From Chitinophaga solisilvae (lineage in GTDB: Bacteria > Bacteroidota > Bacteroidia > Chitinophagales > Chitinophagaceae), in assembly GCF_009928525.1 (NCBI RefSeq), contig NZ_JAABOK010000018.1:51536-115535 (forward strand): DNA of 64,000 nucleotides. Direction: 5' to 3'. Position numbers and translations under genes: made by a program. Under the pieces are notes generated by a model. It was given only the letters and a program-made list of their open reading frames with translations. It had not been told where the DNA came from and did no database searches. Every line of letters starts with the position of its first letter. Positions within the stretch are counted from its first letter, which is position 1. This document shows, in pieces, positions 8,113 to 16,987 of this stretch.

Positions 8113-9579
8113 TCATGCCTCGCAGAGAATCTGCTTATCCCACAGGTATACAGCCATCCTGGCGGCGAGGGCATGCGGCACCACTTTACTCCATTGTTCC
8201 ACCAGCTCTCCGAAAGTGATGGCGTCCGTTGCCATGGCCAGCAGCGGCAGTATCTCGGTAGATTCTATATATACAATCTCCCGCTGCAGGTTGGGATGAT
8301 GAATAGCCGTTTTCACCTCCAGTACATCATTGCCGACGCTGATGGAGCGTACATAGGATAAATCGGGAGACAGATACAATTTACCATGCCATAGTTTTTT
8401 CAGCGCTTCTTCAATATTTATTTTCCTGTCGGGAGATGGCGGCGCTATGTCCTGCTCCTGCTGCAGCGTTTTCAGCAGCTGTTGGGCGAAAGGTCTTTCC
8501 GGCGGGACTTCCCGCGGATATATCACCGACCTGTTTTGCCAGAAGGAGTGTGTGGCGCCCGGCCATGCCTGTGCATAGTATTGGATGGTCCAGCGGGTAT
8601 GACTTACCACGGAGCTGATGAGTTGTCCTTCGAAAAAATCTTTTGCCAGCTGCTCCTCGCCGGTAGTAAGTGCAGTATTGACAGCAATGACGGCCTGCAG
8701 GGAAAAGCGCATGGCTTTTTCCACACCGGTAGAAGAGAGGGGATCAATGGCGAAGGCTGTTTCCCCGAGCCGTAGCCAGCGGTGGTGCCAGGGGCGGGTG
8801 TGCGCATAGCTGAGTATGTTGCAGGTCTGAATATCGTGTAGTCCTTGCCGTTGTATTGCCGGTTGAAACAGGCAGGAATGTTCCAGCATATGATGGAAGA
8901 GGGTGGTTACAGGTTGTTCCTGCAACACTGACGGATCAACGAAGCTGATGATGCGGTATCGTCCGTCGTGCAGGGGGGAGCCCCATATCCAGCCGTTGGT
9001 AACGGCTTCCACGCAGGTGGAGGCTTTCATGGTGGCTGCATCGGTATAGGCCCACAGGCCTACCATAGGCGGGGCGGTGAGCAGCCGTTGCTGTACCTGG
9101 GTGCCGCGGCGGCCGCGGGCGTCCATCACGAAGGTGGCGGTGAGCAGCAGGGGAACGTTATGCTGCCGTATGCGCACCTGCCAGTGTTTCCCATCGTAAT
9201 GGGCGCCCTGGTATTTTGCGGGTTGATACAACGTTAATCCTTTTACTACGGCGAGGTCCAGCAGTCCTTTGTCGAGCAGGCTCCTGTTAACCATTACGCC
9301 TTTTCCCCGCTGATCGCCGGTGAATACTTCCGGTGTCCGGCTATTCCAGATGATGGTGGCCGGGAGCTGATGCAGGCAGTAGTCTTCATGCAGCAGGTGT
9401 GCTGCGCCGATATATTCAAAGATATTACGGATGCCGGGCGACAGGGATTCGCCGATCTGGGTACGGGGAAAGGATTCACTTTCAATAAGGGCAACACGAT
9501 GGCCCAGCGATAACAGCCGGAGGGCGGCGCAGGTGCCCGCCGGGCCTGCGCCGATGATGAGTACGTCGTATCTTGTCAT
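8113..9579 (-). CDS. LodB-like FAD-dependent oxidoreductase (flavin monooxygenase/halogenase fold)
   Basis: 488 residues. FAD-binding Rossmann motif at the N-terminus (DVLIIGAGPAGTCAALRL), then ESESFPRTQIGESLSPG, which is shared by tryptophan-halogenase-like enzymes, geranylgeranyl reductases and LodB. LodB and its relative QhpG are flavoproteins needed to make the tryptophylquinone cofactor of LodA-type oxidases, probably by oxygenating the precursor tryptophan. Position at the end of an operon that contains a LodA homologue makes this the likely role. Starts 22 bases after the radical SAM gene. A general FAD monooxygenase role cannot be excluded from the sequence alone. Confidence 0.78.
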   Translation of the reverse strand: MTRYDVLIIGAGPAGTCAALRLLSLGHRVALIESESFPRTQIGESLSPGIRNIFEYIGAAHLLHEDYCLHQLPATIIWNSRTPEVFTGDQRGKGVMVNRSLLDKGLLDLAVVKGLTLYQPAKYQGAHYDGKHWQVRIRQHNVPLLLTATFVMDARGRRGTQVQQRLLTAPPMVGLWAYTDAATMKASTCVEAVTNGWIWGSPLHDGRYRIISFVDPSVLQEQPVTTLFHHMLEHSCLFQPAIQRQGLHDIQTCNILSYAHTRPWHHRWLRLGETAFAIDPLSSTGVEKAMRFSLQAVIAVNTALTTGEEQLAKDFFEGQLISSVVSHTRWTIQYYAQAWPGATHSFWQNRSVIYPREVPPERPFAQQLLKTLQQEQDIAPPSPDRKINIEEALKKLWHGKLYLSPDLSYVRSISVGNDVLEVKTAIHHPNLQREIVYIESTEILPLLAMATDAITFGELVEQWSKVVPHALAARMAVYLWDKQILCEA

Positions 9580-9601
9580 GGTATAATGATTGGGTTATTT
9601 G

Positions 9602-10981
9602 CTAACGGTACCAGTCCGGCGCAAGCCGGGTCAGTCGCTCGTGCGCCTGCATGGTATAATGCAGCCATCCTCTGATATAATCGCATGCATGACGGCCTTT
9701 TTCCAAAACTTCGTGATGACAGCCCCCTCCGCACAGATACCTTGCCCAGCAGCCGTTGCAGGGCGATTGCTGATGTACATGTCTGTCCTGTAACCATTTG
9801 TTCTGCAGGGAAGCATCAATGCCCTGGTAAATGTTACCCATGCTGCCAGCCGGTTCGTTCACGAAACGATGACAGGCATACAGGCCGCCTTCCGCGGAAA
9901 CGCCCATGTATCCTGCACCTGCGCCGCAAGGGTAGGGGCGGTGGGTGCCTTTGGCTATTTCTTTCAGTGCATTGACCATATTGAGAAACGGGAAGCGTTT
10001 GCGCTGCACTACGTGTTGTTCGAAGAGCAGGCCGCAGGTAATCATGCCTTGCAGCATTTCTTCCAGATCCTGCCGCGTCATTTCATCCGTGCCGGCGGAA
10101 GAGCGCAGCAGGGGTGAGAAGCCGACGCTGTGAAATCCCATGTTGATAAATGCGAGTAAGGTTTCGTCCAGCTTTTTCTGTGCAGGCGTTACCGTTACCC
10201 TGGCGGCCACCTGCATGCGCCGTTGCGTTTGCAGCAGGGGCTGTATTCTTTCCATGATCTGATCGTAAGTGCCTGCACCGTTTTTCAGCATGCGTTGCCT
10301 GTCGTGTACTTCGCCAATGCCGTCGAGGCTGATGGTTACCGCAAAGCCGTATTCTTCGAAGAAGGTGGCATCATCGGGTTTGAGCAGGGTGCCGTTGGTG
10401 GTCAGGGAGAAGCTCACCTGCAGGTTTTTCCGTGCAGCCAGTTCCGCCGCATAGGCGGTGGTTTCGCGGATGCCGCGGCGGTTAATCAGCGGCTCTCCGC
10501 CAAGAAAGGTTACCTGTATTTTACTGCCTGCTTCTGCTTTGTTAACAAGCATGTCAATAGATTGCCGGGCAGTGTCTGTCGTCATATTTTTTGAAGGCCC
10601 GCCAAAATCGCCCTGGTCCGCATAGCAATAGGTACATCCCATATTGCATTTCTGTGCGATGGCCAGGGAGAGGGCGTAGGTGCCGGGGCTTTCCAGGGGC
10701 GTATCATCAATAAGGGGCGTGGTATTCACTCCCATTTTTACCAGTTCTTCCTGGATGGCTGCTTCATCTTTCAGGGCTATCAGCTGCTGCATTTTAGCCT
10801 CCACGTCTGAAGTTATCCTGTATAGCCTGCTGCCGTTGGCAACAAACAGTTGTGTATCTCCGGTGGAGGGAACAATATGAACAGCAGGCGAGCCAGGCAA
10901 TGATTGCCTGGCCACCTGTGCTGCCAGTGATGTGGCGATGTCAGAGAGCGCGTGTTTAGTAACGGGATCCGGTTGGTGCAT
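9602..10981 (-). CDS. Radical SAM/SPASM protein, probable peptide or enzyme maturase
   Basis: 459 residues from the ATG at 10981 (an in-frame TTG lies one codon upstream). The SAM cluster motif CNMGCTYC gives Cys112, Cys116, Cys119; GGEP and TTNGTLL follow. The C-terminal SPASM region carries the auxiliary-cluster cysteines (PYPCGAGAGYMGV, YACHRF, CNGCWARYLCGGGC, ACDY). SPASM enzymes such as QhpD/PeaB install thioether links in quinoprotein subunits, others act on RiPP precursors. Between LodA-like and LodB-like genes (33 and 22 base gaps), maturation of the oxidase is the leading idea; modification of the nearby lanthipeptide precursors is a weaker alternative. Confidence 0.85.
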   Translation of the reverse strand: MHQPDPVTKHALSDIATSLAAQVARQSLPGSPAVHIVPSTGDTQLFVANGSRLYRITSDVEAKMQQLIALKDEAAIQEELVKMGVNTTPLIDDTPLESPGTYALSLAIAQKCNMGCTYCYADQGDFGGPSKNMTTDTARQSIDMLVNKAEAGSKIQVTFLGGEPLINRRGIRETTAYAAELAARKNLQVSFSLTTNGTLLKPDDATFFEEYGFAVTISLDGIGEVHDRQRMLKNGAGTYDQIMERIQPLLQTQRRMQVAARVTVTPAQKKLDETLLAFINMGFHSVGFSPLLRSSAGTDEMTRQDLEEMLQGMITCGLLFEQHVVQRKRFPFLNMVNALKEIAKGTHRPYPCGAGAGYMGVSAEGGLYACHRFVNEPAGSMGNIYQGIDASLQNKWLQDRHVHQQSPCNGCWARYLCGGGCHHEVLEKGRHACDYIRGWLHYTMQAHERLTRLAPDWYR

Positions 10982-11017
10982 CAATGATTGTTTTTATCGT
11001 GATCAATGCTATGCTGC

Positions 11018-13273
11018 TCAGCTGCCGGCTTTTCCGCTGCTGAGGGCATCCTTGCCGTTGATGATGAAATTGAGTTCTCCTTCCCAGTTCTGGAAAAGAT
11101 CGTTGTAGCTGTACAGCCTGGAGTCCGTACGGTTGTCGGGCACGTATTCGCCTGTACGTTGTTTGGACAGCCACATGTCGCCTTTGCTCAGCCCTTTCTC
11201 ATCAGGTTCTACGTTGACGTAATCCGGCCTGGTGGCCGCCCAGTAGTAGCAGGCGCATTCGCGGTAGTCATTCTGCCACGGGGCGCAGAGGCCCTGTGTG
11301 AGGGAACCTTCATACAGCATGTCGGACGACAGTTCTACTCTTCCGGCAATGAACGGGGACCGGGCGGTGAAGGTGTATCTGGGATAGTTAGTCGTATTTT
11401 TCAGATCATCCGCAGTCACCAGCACAGGATATGGCGCCGGTCCTGCGGTAAAATGGAGTGTATTTTTCTTGCCCAGCATATTCAGGCTGGCGACCAGGTT
11501 GGACCATTCCATAAATGCCGCGCCTTCCGGATTGTCCTGGGTTTTCAGCGATACGCTGTCTCCGCCGGGGAATACCGGACCGGTACCTGCCACCATGGTA
11601 GGCTTGCCGTTGATGCCTACCAGGCGGCGTCCTGCAAGGTGCGTGTTGGTATTGTCATTCAGTACGTAGTTGTCATTTTCGCTGAGGGTAATCCCTACAA
11701 ACAGGTGCCGCCAGAGGTTCCGGAAATCTGATTCCAGGCCGGGGAAGCAGTTGGAGATGGCAGAACGGGCGGTCACACAGAAGGGGTTTCCTATGCCGCG
11801 ATAATACAGTTGTGTGAGCAGGTCGTCGGACTTGATGCTTTGCGCCTGATCGTCCGGCGGCGTGTAGCCATTGTCGTTAACCCCGAACATGGCGTTGGCA
11901 GCGGCTTTAACAACTGTGCTGATCATGCGCCAGGTGAGGGTGAGTGCGCGTCCGTCGGCGCCGCGCATCAGTCCCGGCATTTTGCGTCTTTCCACATCAG
12001 ACAGGTCGCCGATTTTATCAGGTCTGCGGAGGGCGTTGGCGAACCAGGCGGCCATACCGGTGCTGAGGCCGTTGAATACCCTTTCATGCAGGGCGCGCAG
12101 CGCGAGGTTATCCACGATAGAACCGGCCATGATAGGCTCGTAGAGCCGGCCAAAGTCGTTGGTGTCCTGACGTACCATGGTGCTGGCAACATTCCAGCGG
12201 CCGTTGATGGGATTGCCGTTCATGACTTCCGTGTTCATGAGGGTGATGGATTCCAGGGCGCGGCGTACAATATCTTCTGCCTCATCGATAGATACTTCAT
12301 CGGTTCTTTCAGGGCCGAGCAGTATCTGTTCCAGTTCGTCGGAGATGGCGCGGATAGGAAGTATATCTGGTGCAAAGGCAGGCGGGCCGGCGCATACGCG
12401 GGCCATGGCCGTCAGGTTCAGCGAGGCGGCTCCCAGGCTCACGCTGATGGTACCATCGCATTCATCATCGATATAACCCCAGCTGTGCTGATAACCCTGG
12501 CTATCGGAGTAGCCTGCAAAAATCTGTGCGGGCATGGTGTAGACCGCATTGAAGTCGCCGGATTCCTTATAGCCCAGCCATGCTTTGGTAGGATCATATA
12601 TGAGCTGGTTGTTGGGATCGGTGATATTGGGGTCCGGGGTAGGCTGCGCGCCTTCCGATTTAATACTGTTAGGAGAGCTGCCATAGACCTTTCCGCCGCC
12701 CGGCGTGTAGCGTAGCCGGATCTGTGGAAAATCAGTGTTGGGTTTAATAAACTGAACGGTGCCCAGCGACAGTGATTTCCCTGAAGAAAAATGCGGGCAC
12801 TTGGCCAGCACGGGTTTGGGAGTGAAGTCGTTGGTGATGGAGAACTGCGCGCTGATATTATCATTGGAATCGTTGGTGCGTCGCATGATCTTGGAGTTCT
12901 GCAGGTTGATGGTCCACTTGATGTCCGACAGCTGGAATCCTGCTTTTGTCAGGAGGTCGGTTGTCAGCGGTACCAGTGTATCCTGCTGCTGGTCTGTAAT
13001 GGCGAAGACTTCCAGGAAGGGCGCTACGGGTCTTATTTTCCCGGTAGTGTCTGTTGTACTTTTGGCTTCCTTGAAAACAATTTCTTCCGGTGTGTAGGCG
13101 CTCAGGTCACCGGAATGCGGGTCTACCGCGAAAGTAATCTGCGGAATGATACTGCGGAATCCCAGTGGTTGGTCTGCAGGCACCTGCAGGTTGTAAGCCT
13201 CCAGCGGGGTTTTGGCGGAGCCGAGTCTGGCTACGGCAAACGGGGGGAGTATACGTATTTCAGTAATTTTCAT
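11018..13273 (-). CDS. LodA/GoxA-like quinoprotein oxidase (putative cysteine tryptophylquinone enzyme)
   Basis: 751 residues. N-terminal KITEIRILPPFAVARLGSA is characteristic of LodA-like proteins (lysine epsilon-oxidase, glycine oxidase), whose CTQ cofactor is made from one Cys and one Trp of the chain. Candidate cofactor residues are Cys509 in ISNCFPGLESDF and Trp666 in LCAPWQNDY; this mapping is by motif resemblance, not alignment. Other family-like pieces: YIDDECDGTI near 268 and CYYWAATRPDYVN near 675. No signal peptide is seen. The likely reaction is oxidative deamination of an amine or amino acid, giving H2O2, ammonia and an aldehyde or keto product; the substrate is unknown. Confidence 0.82.
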   Translation of the reverse strand: MKITEIRILPPFAVARLGSAKTPLEAYNLQVPADQPLGFRSIIPQITFAVDPHSGDLSAYTPEEIVFKEAKSTTDTTGKIRPVAPFLEVFAITDQQQDTLVPLTTDLLTKAGFQLSDIKWTINLQNSKIMRRTNDSNDNISAQFSITNDFTPKPVLAKCPHFSSGKSLSLGTVQFIKPNTDFPQIRLRYTPGGGKVYGSSPNSIKSEGAQPTPDPNITDPNNQLIYDPTKAWLGYKESGDFNAVYTMPAQIFAGYSDSQGYQHSWGYIDDECDGTISVSLGAASLNLTAMARVCAGPPAFAPDILPIRAISDELEQILLGPERTDEVSIDEAEDIVRRALESITLMNTEVMNGNPINGRWNVASTMVRQDTNDFGRLYEPIMAGSIVDNLALRALHERVFNGLSTGMAAWFANALRRPDKIGDLSDVERRKMPGLMRGADGRALTLTWRMISTVVKAAANAMFGVNDNGYTPPDDQAQSIKSDDLLTQLYYRGIGNPFCVTARSAISNCFPGLESDFRNLWRHLFVGITLSENDNYVLNDNTNTHLAGRRLVGINGKPTMVAGTGPVFPGGDSVSLKTQDNPEGAAFMEWSNLVASLNMLGKKNTLHFTAGPAPYPVLVTADDLKNTTNYPRYTFTARSPFIAGRVELSSDMLYEGSLTQGLCAPWQNDYRECACYYWAATRPDYVNVEPDEKGLSKGDMWLSKQRTGEYVPDNRTDSRLYSYNDLFQNWEGELNFIINGKDALSSGKAGS

Positions 13274-13296
13274 AGTAATGGTTTTTGAGGTAGATG

Positions 13297-14790
13297 TTAA
13301 GCGTTCACCTGCAGCAGTTCCCTGATGGTTTGCATCAGCTGCTGATCTGCTTCCAGTAAGGCATTCAGGTAGCGTTTGTTTTTATCTGCGGTGGTGCCGA
13401 GCATGGATTGTATCAGTTTGGCGGATGCCTCGAGCAGGTCTGCGTGGGTGCGCCATCTGTTATGTTCGCCGTTGGGCAGTGACAGGGTATATGGCGTGAG
13501 AAACGGGGGGCCTGCTGTTTTGGCGCCTACGCCGGTCTGCAGGGGCAACTGTACCATAACAGCTGCGATACTGCGCAGGTTGTACATTTCACCGAAGGTA
13601 GAATTGATGATGAGGCCGCGGGGCGCTACGGCGCCGGCGGCATTGAAGCCGTCGTCCAGCACGAAGCTGTGGGTGAGGAAGTTGAGGAGCATGCGGTAGC
13701 GCAGGTTGAACAGGTGCCCCCAGTTCTGGGCTTCCGGGTTGGTGATCTGGTCCATCTCATCGTTGGGGTCATTGGTTTGTCCTTCAGAAGGGGAGCTGGA
13801 CGGGTCTTCCACGTCTTCCGGTATATAGGGGTTGGTAGCCACATTGCGGGAGGGGCTCCAGCCGGAGATGGTGCGCATCTGTTTGTATATGCCGAGGAAG
13901 CGGGTGAAGTGGGACGGGAAGTTGGGATCTTCCACGGTATTATCTTCTCCCTGTTCCGCGATGGCGTTGAGTGCATTCCAGGCGTCGTCGCGGCTGGCGA
14001 GCGGCATAACCAGTACATCCGGCTTGTAGGCAGGATCTCCGGGGCGGACAATATCGCGCGGGCCGCCGTCGTAGCCGCGTCCCCATTCGTCAAATTTAGC
14101 CTGGTACGGATAGGTTTCCGCCTGGAATACTTCATCACTGATGACTGTGGGATCTTTGATGAGGCCGAGTAATACATGAAATAAAGCACCTACCGTATTG
14201 GGTTTAGGTACCTGTTTAGCCACCCTGTTCCTGATTTCTGTGGCGATGGGGTCATCGCTGTTGATATAGGAGAGGGGGGCTTCCGCATAAACGTATTTGG
14301 CGAGGGAGTCCAGTGTCAGCGGTTCCAGCTTGAAGGGAAAGGGATAGAAGGGCGTATCCCAGGGGTAGTCCTGTCTTTCGAAATGCAGCGGGCCGCCCAG
14401 TAGTTTCAGTACGTTCTGTACGGAAACGAAGTGTCCCATTTCTTCTTTGGCGATACCCAGGATGATTTCCTGCCAGCCGCTGACCAGTTGCCGCTGATCT
14501 GCAGGTACCTGTGAACCGCCGAGGCTGTACGCGGCGTAGAGGTATTGCAGCATCAGCCCATGTTCTATCTCTGCATCTATGTGCAGCAGAAAAGTTACAT
14601 AGTCTTTGCCGTTAAATTCCGGTGGGATGGTAACCGGTGGTTCTTCATCGAGAACGGCGTCTGCCAGAAAAGTTTGGTGTCCTTCCTTTCCGCCGCTGAT
14701 GGCAAACTGCCTGATGCGTTCTGCCCGGCGTCTTTCTGCATGCGCCTGCTGAAATACAGGCCCCAGGAAACGTTGGTAGTTACGTTGCAT
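13297..14790 (-). CDS. Ferritin-like domain protein (PF12902/VioB-like)
   Basis: 497 residues. A four-helix ferritin-like domain at about 70-200 includes LLHIDAEIEHGLMLQYLYAAY and IAKEEMGHFVSVQNVLKLLGG, giving Glu and His metal ligands in the usual ExxH-like spacing. This resembles the ferritin-like part of iminophenyl-pyruvate dimer synthases (VioB/RebD type). It is the first gene of the operon, 23 bases before the LodA homologue. Possible roles are a di-iron oxidation step in cofactor maturation or in a linked pathway; the partnership is inferred from position only. Confidence 0.75.
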   Translation of the reverse strand: MQRNYQRFLGPVFQQAHAERRRAERIRQFAISGGKEGHQTFLADAVLDEEPPVTIPPEFNGKDYVTFLLHIDAEIEHGLMLQYLYAAYSLGGSQVPADQRQLVSGWQEIILGIAKEEMGHFVSVQNVLKLLGGPLHFERQDYPWDTPFYPFPFKLEPLTLDSLAKYVYAEAPLSYINSDDPIATEIRNRVAKQVPKPNTVGALFHVLLGLIKDPTVISDEVFQAETYPYQAKFDEWGRGYDGGPRDIVRPGDPAYKPDVLVMPLASRDDAWNALNAIAEQGEDNTVEDPNFPSHFTRFLGIYKQMRTISGWSPSRNVATNPYIPEDVEDPSSSPSEGQTNDPNDEMDQITNPEAQNWGHLFNLRYRMLLNFLTHSFVLDDGFNAAGAVAPRGLIINSTFGEMYNLRSIAAVMVQLPLQTGVGAKTAGPPFLTPYTLSLPNGEHNRWRTHADLLEASAKLIQSMLGTTADKNKRYLNALLEADQQLMQTIRELLQVNA

Positions 14791-14974
14791 GATCGGTGCT
14801 TGTTTTGAATGATTATAATGAGGATAAATACTGCGTGACTTCCTTACAGGTGGTGTTAAGGGGTACTCATAGCGGTTGTTTTGAGTTTGGTTTTAACAGG
14901 TGATCTGACATGACAATTGATGTAAATAAAATAAAACATTTTTTGTGAACCCACAAAATTTTCATTTGAGTAAT

Positions 14975-15116
14975 GAATTATGGATTTTGGAATTATGGAT
15001 TTTGGAATTTTGGGATTTTGGGATTTTGAGATTTATTAAATGCAGTGAAGATTGCCGCGAATATCTTCGCTGCATTTAATAAATTCCAAAATCCAAAAAT
15101 TCCAAAATCCGTAAAT
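14975..15116. repeat. Long inverted repeat P1 with GGATTTTG-type tandem arms
   Basis: The core hairpin pairs 15031-15052 with the ATCTTCGCTGCATTTAATAAAT segment starting at 15062 (one mismatch, about 10-base loop). Outside it the left arm repeats GGATTTTGGAATT-like units and the right arm repeats TTCCAAAATCC, so the arms pair further with slippage. Same architecture as elements P2-P6 but with a different heptamer spelling. Confidence 0.75.
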
Positions 15117-15300
15117 CAACACTACTGCGCTCTTTTTGCAGTAATTGCAGTGAAATCCGGCTAAGTGATTGATTCTCCAAAAAAAATTTTTTTCCGGGAT
15201 CATTTTTACCTATCTTCAAAACCTCTTTAATAGCCATCTGAGTATGTCACCACTTACATAAAAGCATTATTCCATTCATTGACATGTTTGCGCTGAATAT

Positions 15301-15341
15301 CCGCCCCACGGCGTTACCGCTAGGTTAAAGACAGGGGAGGA
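15301..15341 (+). promoter_or_regulatory. Conserved leader stem-loop R1 upstream of first precursor
   Basis: CCGCCCC (15301-15307) can pair with GGGGAGG (15334-15340) apart from one G-A mismatch. The loop holds an inner CGG/CCG pair and AAAGACA before the 3' arm. The element lies 65 bases before the first precursor ATG. Three shorter copies lie 53-54 bases before precursors 17, 18 and 19. Function unknown. Confidence 0.5.
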
Positions 15342-15365
15342 CGATAGTTTAATGTAAATCTAGTT

Positions 15366-15545
15366 ATGAAAAAGAAACAGCTCTCCATGGAGAAAAAACT
15401 GGCATTCAACAAAGTAACAGTTGCCACACTCAGCAAACAACAGCAGACTAAACTGGCAGGCGGACTCGCTTCCTGGAATTGCGAAACCTACGATCCGCAA
15501 TATACCTGCGAAAGCAATCCAAGACCTACTTACGTTTGCATGTAA
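15366..15545 (+). CDS. Class I lanthipeptide precursor 1
   Basis: 59 residues. Leader with the array's common motif (KKLAFNKVTVATLSKQQQ) and a GG site at 32-33. The 26-residue core is divergent from its neighbours: Cys39, Cys48 and Cys58 with Thr47 directly before Cys48, and a C-terminal VCM instead of CxxC. Thr/Ser at 36, 41, 47, 50 and 55 are possible dehydration sites. First gene of the array and the only one before which the long form of the leader stem-loop occurs. Confidence 0.85.
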   Translation: MKKKQLSMEKKLAFNKVTVATLSKQQQTKLAGGLASWNCETYDPQYTCESNPRPTYVCM

Positions 15546-15646
15546 TCCAAACCCTGTACTGTGTTTGTTACACCATTCTTGACAGCTGTTAACCCGGCTT
15601 CAATATTGGTTACTACCTGAACACTTAACCCGTAAATCCTCGTCTT

Positions 15647-15841
15647 ATGAAGAAGAAAAAAATGGCTATTGAGAAAAAACTCTCTTTCAACAAAGAAACA
15701 ATTGCTTCTTTAAACAATGAAGTACAGTCCAGAATGGCTGGAGGACTGCCACCATTTACCCTGAATCCCAGATGTGTGGAAACAAGGGGAGAAAGCTGCA
15801 ATACCTTCCCCTATACACAGGAGGTATGTGTTTTCTGCTAA
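15647..15841 (+). CDS. Class I lanthipeptide precursor 2
   Basis: 64 residues, leader KKLSFNKETIASLN, GG at 32-33. The core follows the CxxC scaffold: Cys43, Cys51, Cys61, Cys64, with the central SCNTFPYT. Ser50 sits directly before Cys51. Ends on the last Cys. The 101-base gap upstream shows no hairpin that I could identify. Confidence 0.88.
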   Translation: MKKKKMAIEKKLSFNKETIASLNNEVQSRMAGGLPPFTLNPRCVETRGESCNTFPYTQEVCVFC

Positions 15842-15938
15842 TGTAATCGCGATTTAATCAACCCCGGAGTATAAAACTGCTATGACTGTCTGAACTATAG
15901 TTATGGGGAACGTATGCCCGGACTAATCCTTTTCCATT

Positions 15939-16133
15939 ATGAAAAAGAGAAAGATTTCCATTGACAGGAAGCTGTCTTTCAATAAGGCCACTATTGCTTC
16001 TCTGAATCCTGCACAGCAACACCACATTGAAGGTGGCGCACCTATTACTTTCCAGATTAACTGTCAGACCCGTCAGGTTACCTGTCAGACAATCCCGTAT
16101 ACGGAGCGTTTATGCAGACCTTGTATGGATTAA
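15939..16133 (+). CDS. Class I lanthipeptide precursor 3
   Basis: 64 residues, leader KKR start and RKLSFNKATIASLN, with EGG instead of the usual AGG before the core. Cys42, Cys49, Cys59, Cys62; central TCQTIPYT. Core closely similar to precursor 5 (QTRxVTC), suggesting duplication and drift. Confidence 0.88.
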   Translation: MKKRKISIDRKLSFNKATIASLNPAQQHHIEGGAPITFQINCQTRQVTCQTIPYTERLCRPCMD

Positions 16134-16155
16134 TTCTGTATTGATTTCTTTAACC

Positions 16156-16210
16156 GGGAATGCCTGTTCCGGCGGCTGCCGGAATGGGTATTCCCTCATC
16201 ATTGTTTTTT
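16156..16210 (+). terminator. Hairpin plus T run before precursor 4 (terminator or attenuator)
   Basis: Inner stem TTCCGGC/GCCGGAA (16167-16173, 16178-16184) with outer pairing of GGGAAT to ATTCCC (16156-16161, 16190-16195), then TTTTTT at 16205-16210 running directly into the next ATG. It should lower transcription of downstream genes or act as an RNA processing or stability signal. Confidence 0.6.
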
Positions 16211-16405
16211 ATGAAAAAGAAAAAAATGAACATCAGCAGGAAGCTGATTTTCAGCAAAGCAACCATCGCTGCGCTGAGTGTTGAACAACAGGCTGAACTG
16301 GTTGGCGGAGCAGTGGCTACCCGGCCAATTATCTGTAATCCCAGCCGTATTGAAAGCTGCGCGACCATTCCTCCAGGCGGCCACCTGTGTCAGCTCTGCC
16401 CCTGA
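16211..16405 (+). CDS. Class I lanthipeptide precursor 4
   Basis: 64 residues from ATG 16211; an in-frame ATG at 16160 lies inside the upstream hairpin and would break the conserved MKKKK start. GG at 32-33 (LVGG). Cys42, Cys50, Cys60, Cys63 with SCATIPPGG in the middle, so this core has no YT pair there and may carry fewer rings. Confidence 0.88.
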   Translation: MKKKKMNISRKLIFSKATIAALSVEQQAELVGGAVATRPIICNPSRIESCATIPPGGHLCQLCP

Positions 16406-16458
16406 TCGTCAGGTTGGGTATTCCTTTCTGCGGAGAGGTATAATTTAAACATCTACTT

Positions 16459-16653
16459 ATGAAAAGGAAAAAAATTTCCATGGACAAAAAACTGGCTTTC
16501 AACAAAGCCACCGTCGCGTCCCTGAATCCTGATCAGCAGCTGAATTTTGCCGGCGGTGCCCCCCGCACGTTTGAGCCTATCTGCCAGACCCGTTTGGTTA
16601 CCTGTGAAACACGCGCCTATACGGATGAATTCTGCAAACCCTGTAAGGATTAA
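16459..16653 (+). CDS. Class I lanthipeptide precursor 5
   Basis: 64 residues, GG at 32-33. Cys42, Cys49, Cys59, Cys62; central VTCETRAYT. The usual Pro after the central Thr-x pair is replaced by Ala. Charged C-terminus CKPCKD. Closest relative within the array is precursor 3. Confidence 0.88.
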   Translation: MKRKKISMDKKLAFNKATVASLNPDQQLNFAGGAPRTFEPICQTRLVTCETRAYTDEFCKPCKD

Positions 16654-16706
16654 TTATTTCTTCATTAGGAGATACCGGAACAGGTGCCTCTTACAATTAA
16701 GTTAGT

Positions 16707-16895
16707 ATGAAAAAGAAAATTGCTATTGAGAAAAAATTGTCTTTCAGCAAAACGGCTATTGCCATGCTGAATGCAGACCAGCAGCAACGGCTGGCTGGTG
16801 GTAATGCAGAAACAAGAATGACAAGATGTGCTACGGAGCGTGAAACATGCCAGACAATCCCGTACACACAACGTATCTGCTATGCATGCGCCTGA
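16707..16895 (+). CDS. Class I lanthipeptide precursor 6
   Basis: 62 residues, GG at 31-32. Core of 30 residues with Cys41, Cys48, Cys58, Cys61 and ETCQTIPYT. Thr at 36, 39, 43 and 47 precede the central Cys. CxxC scaffold. Confidence 0.88.
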   Translation: MKKKIAIEKKLSFSKTAIAMLNADQQQRLAGGNAETRMTRCATERETCQTIPYTQRICYACA

Positions 16896-16987
16896 GTTTT
16901 TATTTTTAATTCAATAACCTGTACTTCCTTATCCTGCCTGCATTTGAGCCGCCAACTGGAAAGTAGGTCCACAAATTCTCATTTTTT

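Larger units (their letters stand above)
14791..15365. other. 575-base intergenic region between divergent quinoprotein operon and lanthipeptide array
   Basis: No credible gene. It must hold the promoters of both divergent transcripts. It contains a long inverted repeat (14975-15116), an A/T-rich run near 15178-15195, and a stem-loop (15301-15340) that recurs before three other precursor genes. I could not assign a definite Bacteroidota -7/-33 promoter by eye. Confidence 0.6.

Noticed and set aside
11810..12715. Plus-strand open frame of about 300 codons inside the LodA homologue
   Set aside because: Antisense to a conserved enzyme; no start context or domain.
15178..15240. Definite Bacteroidota promoter before the precursor array
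   Set aside because: TATCTTCA-like sequence near 15212 resembles TAnnTTTG only loosely and no TTTG or TTG box at the right spacing was convincing.
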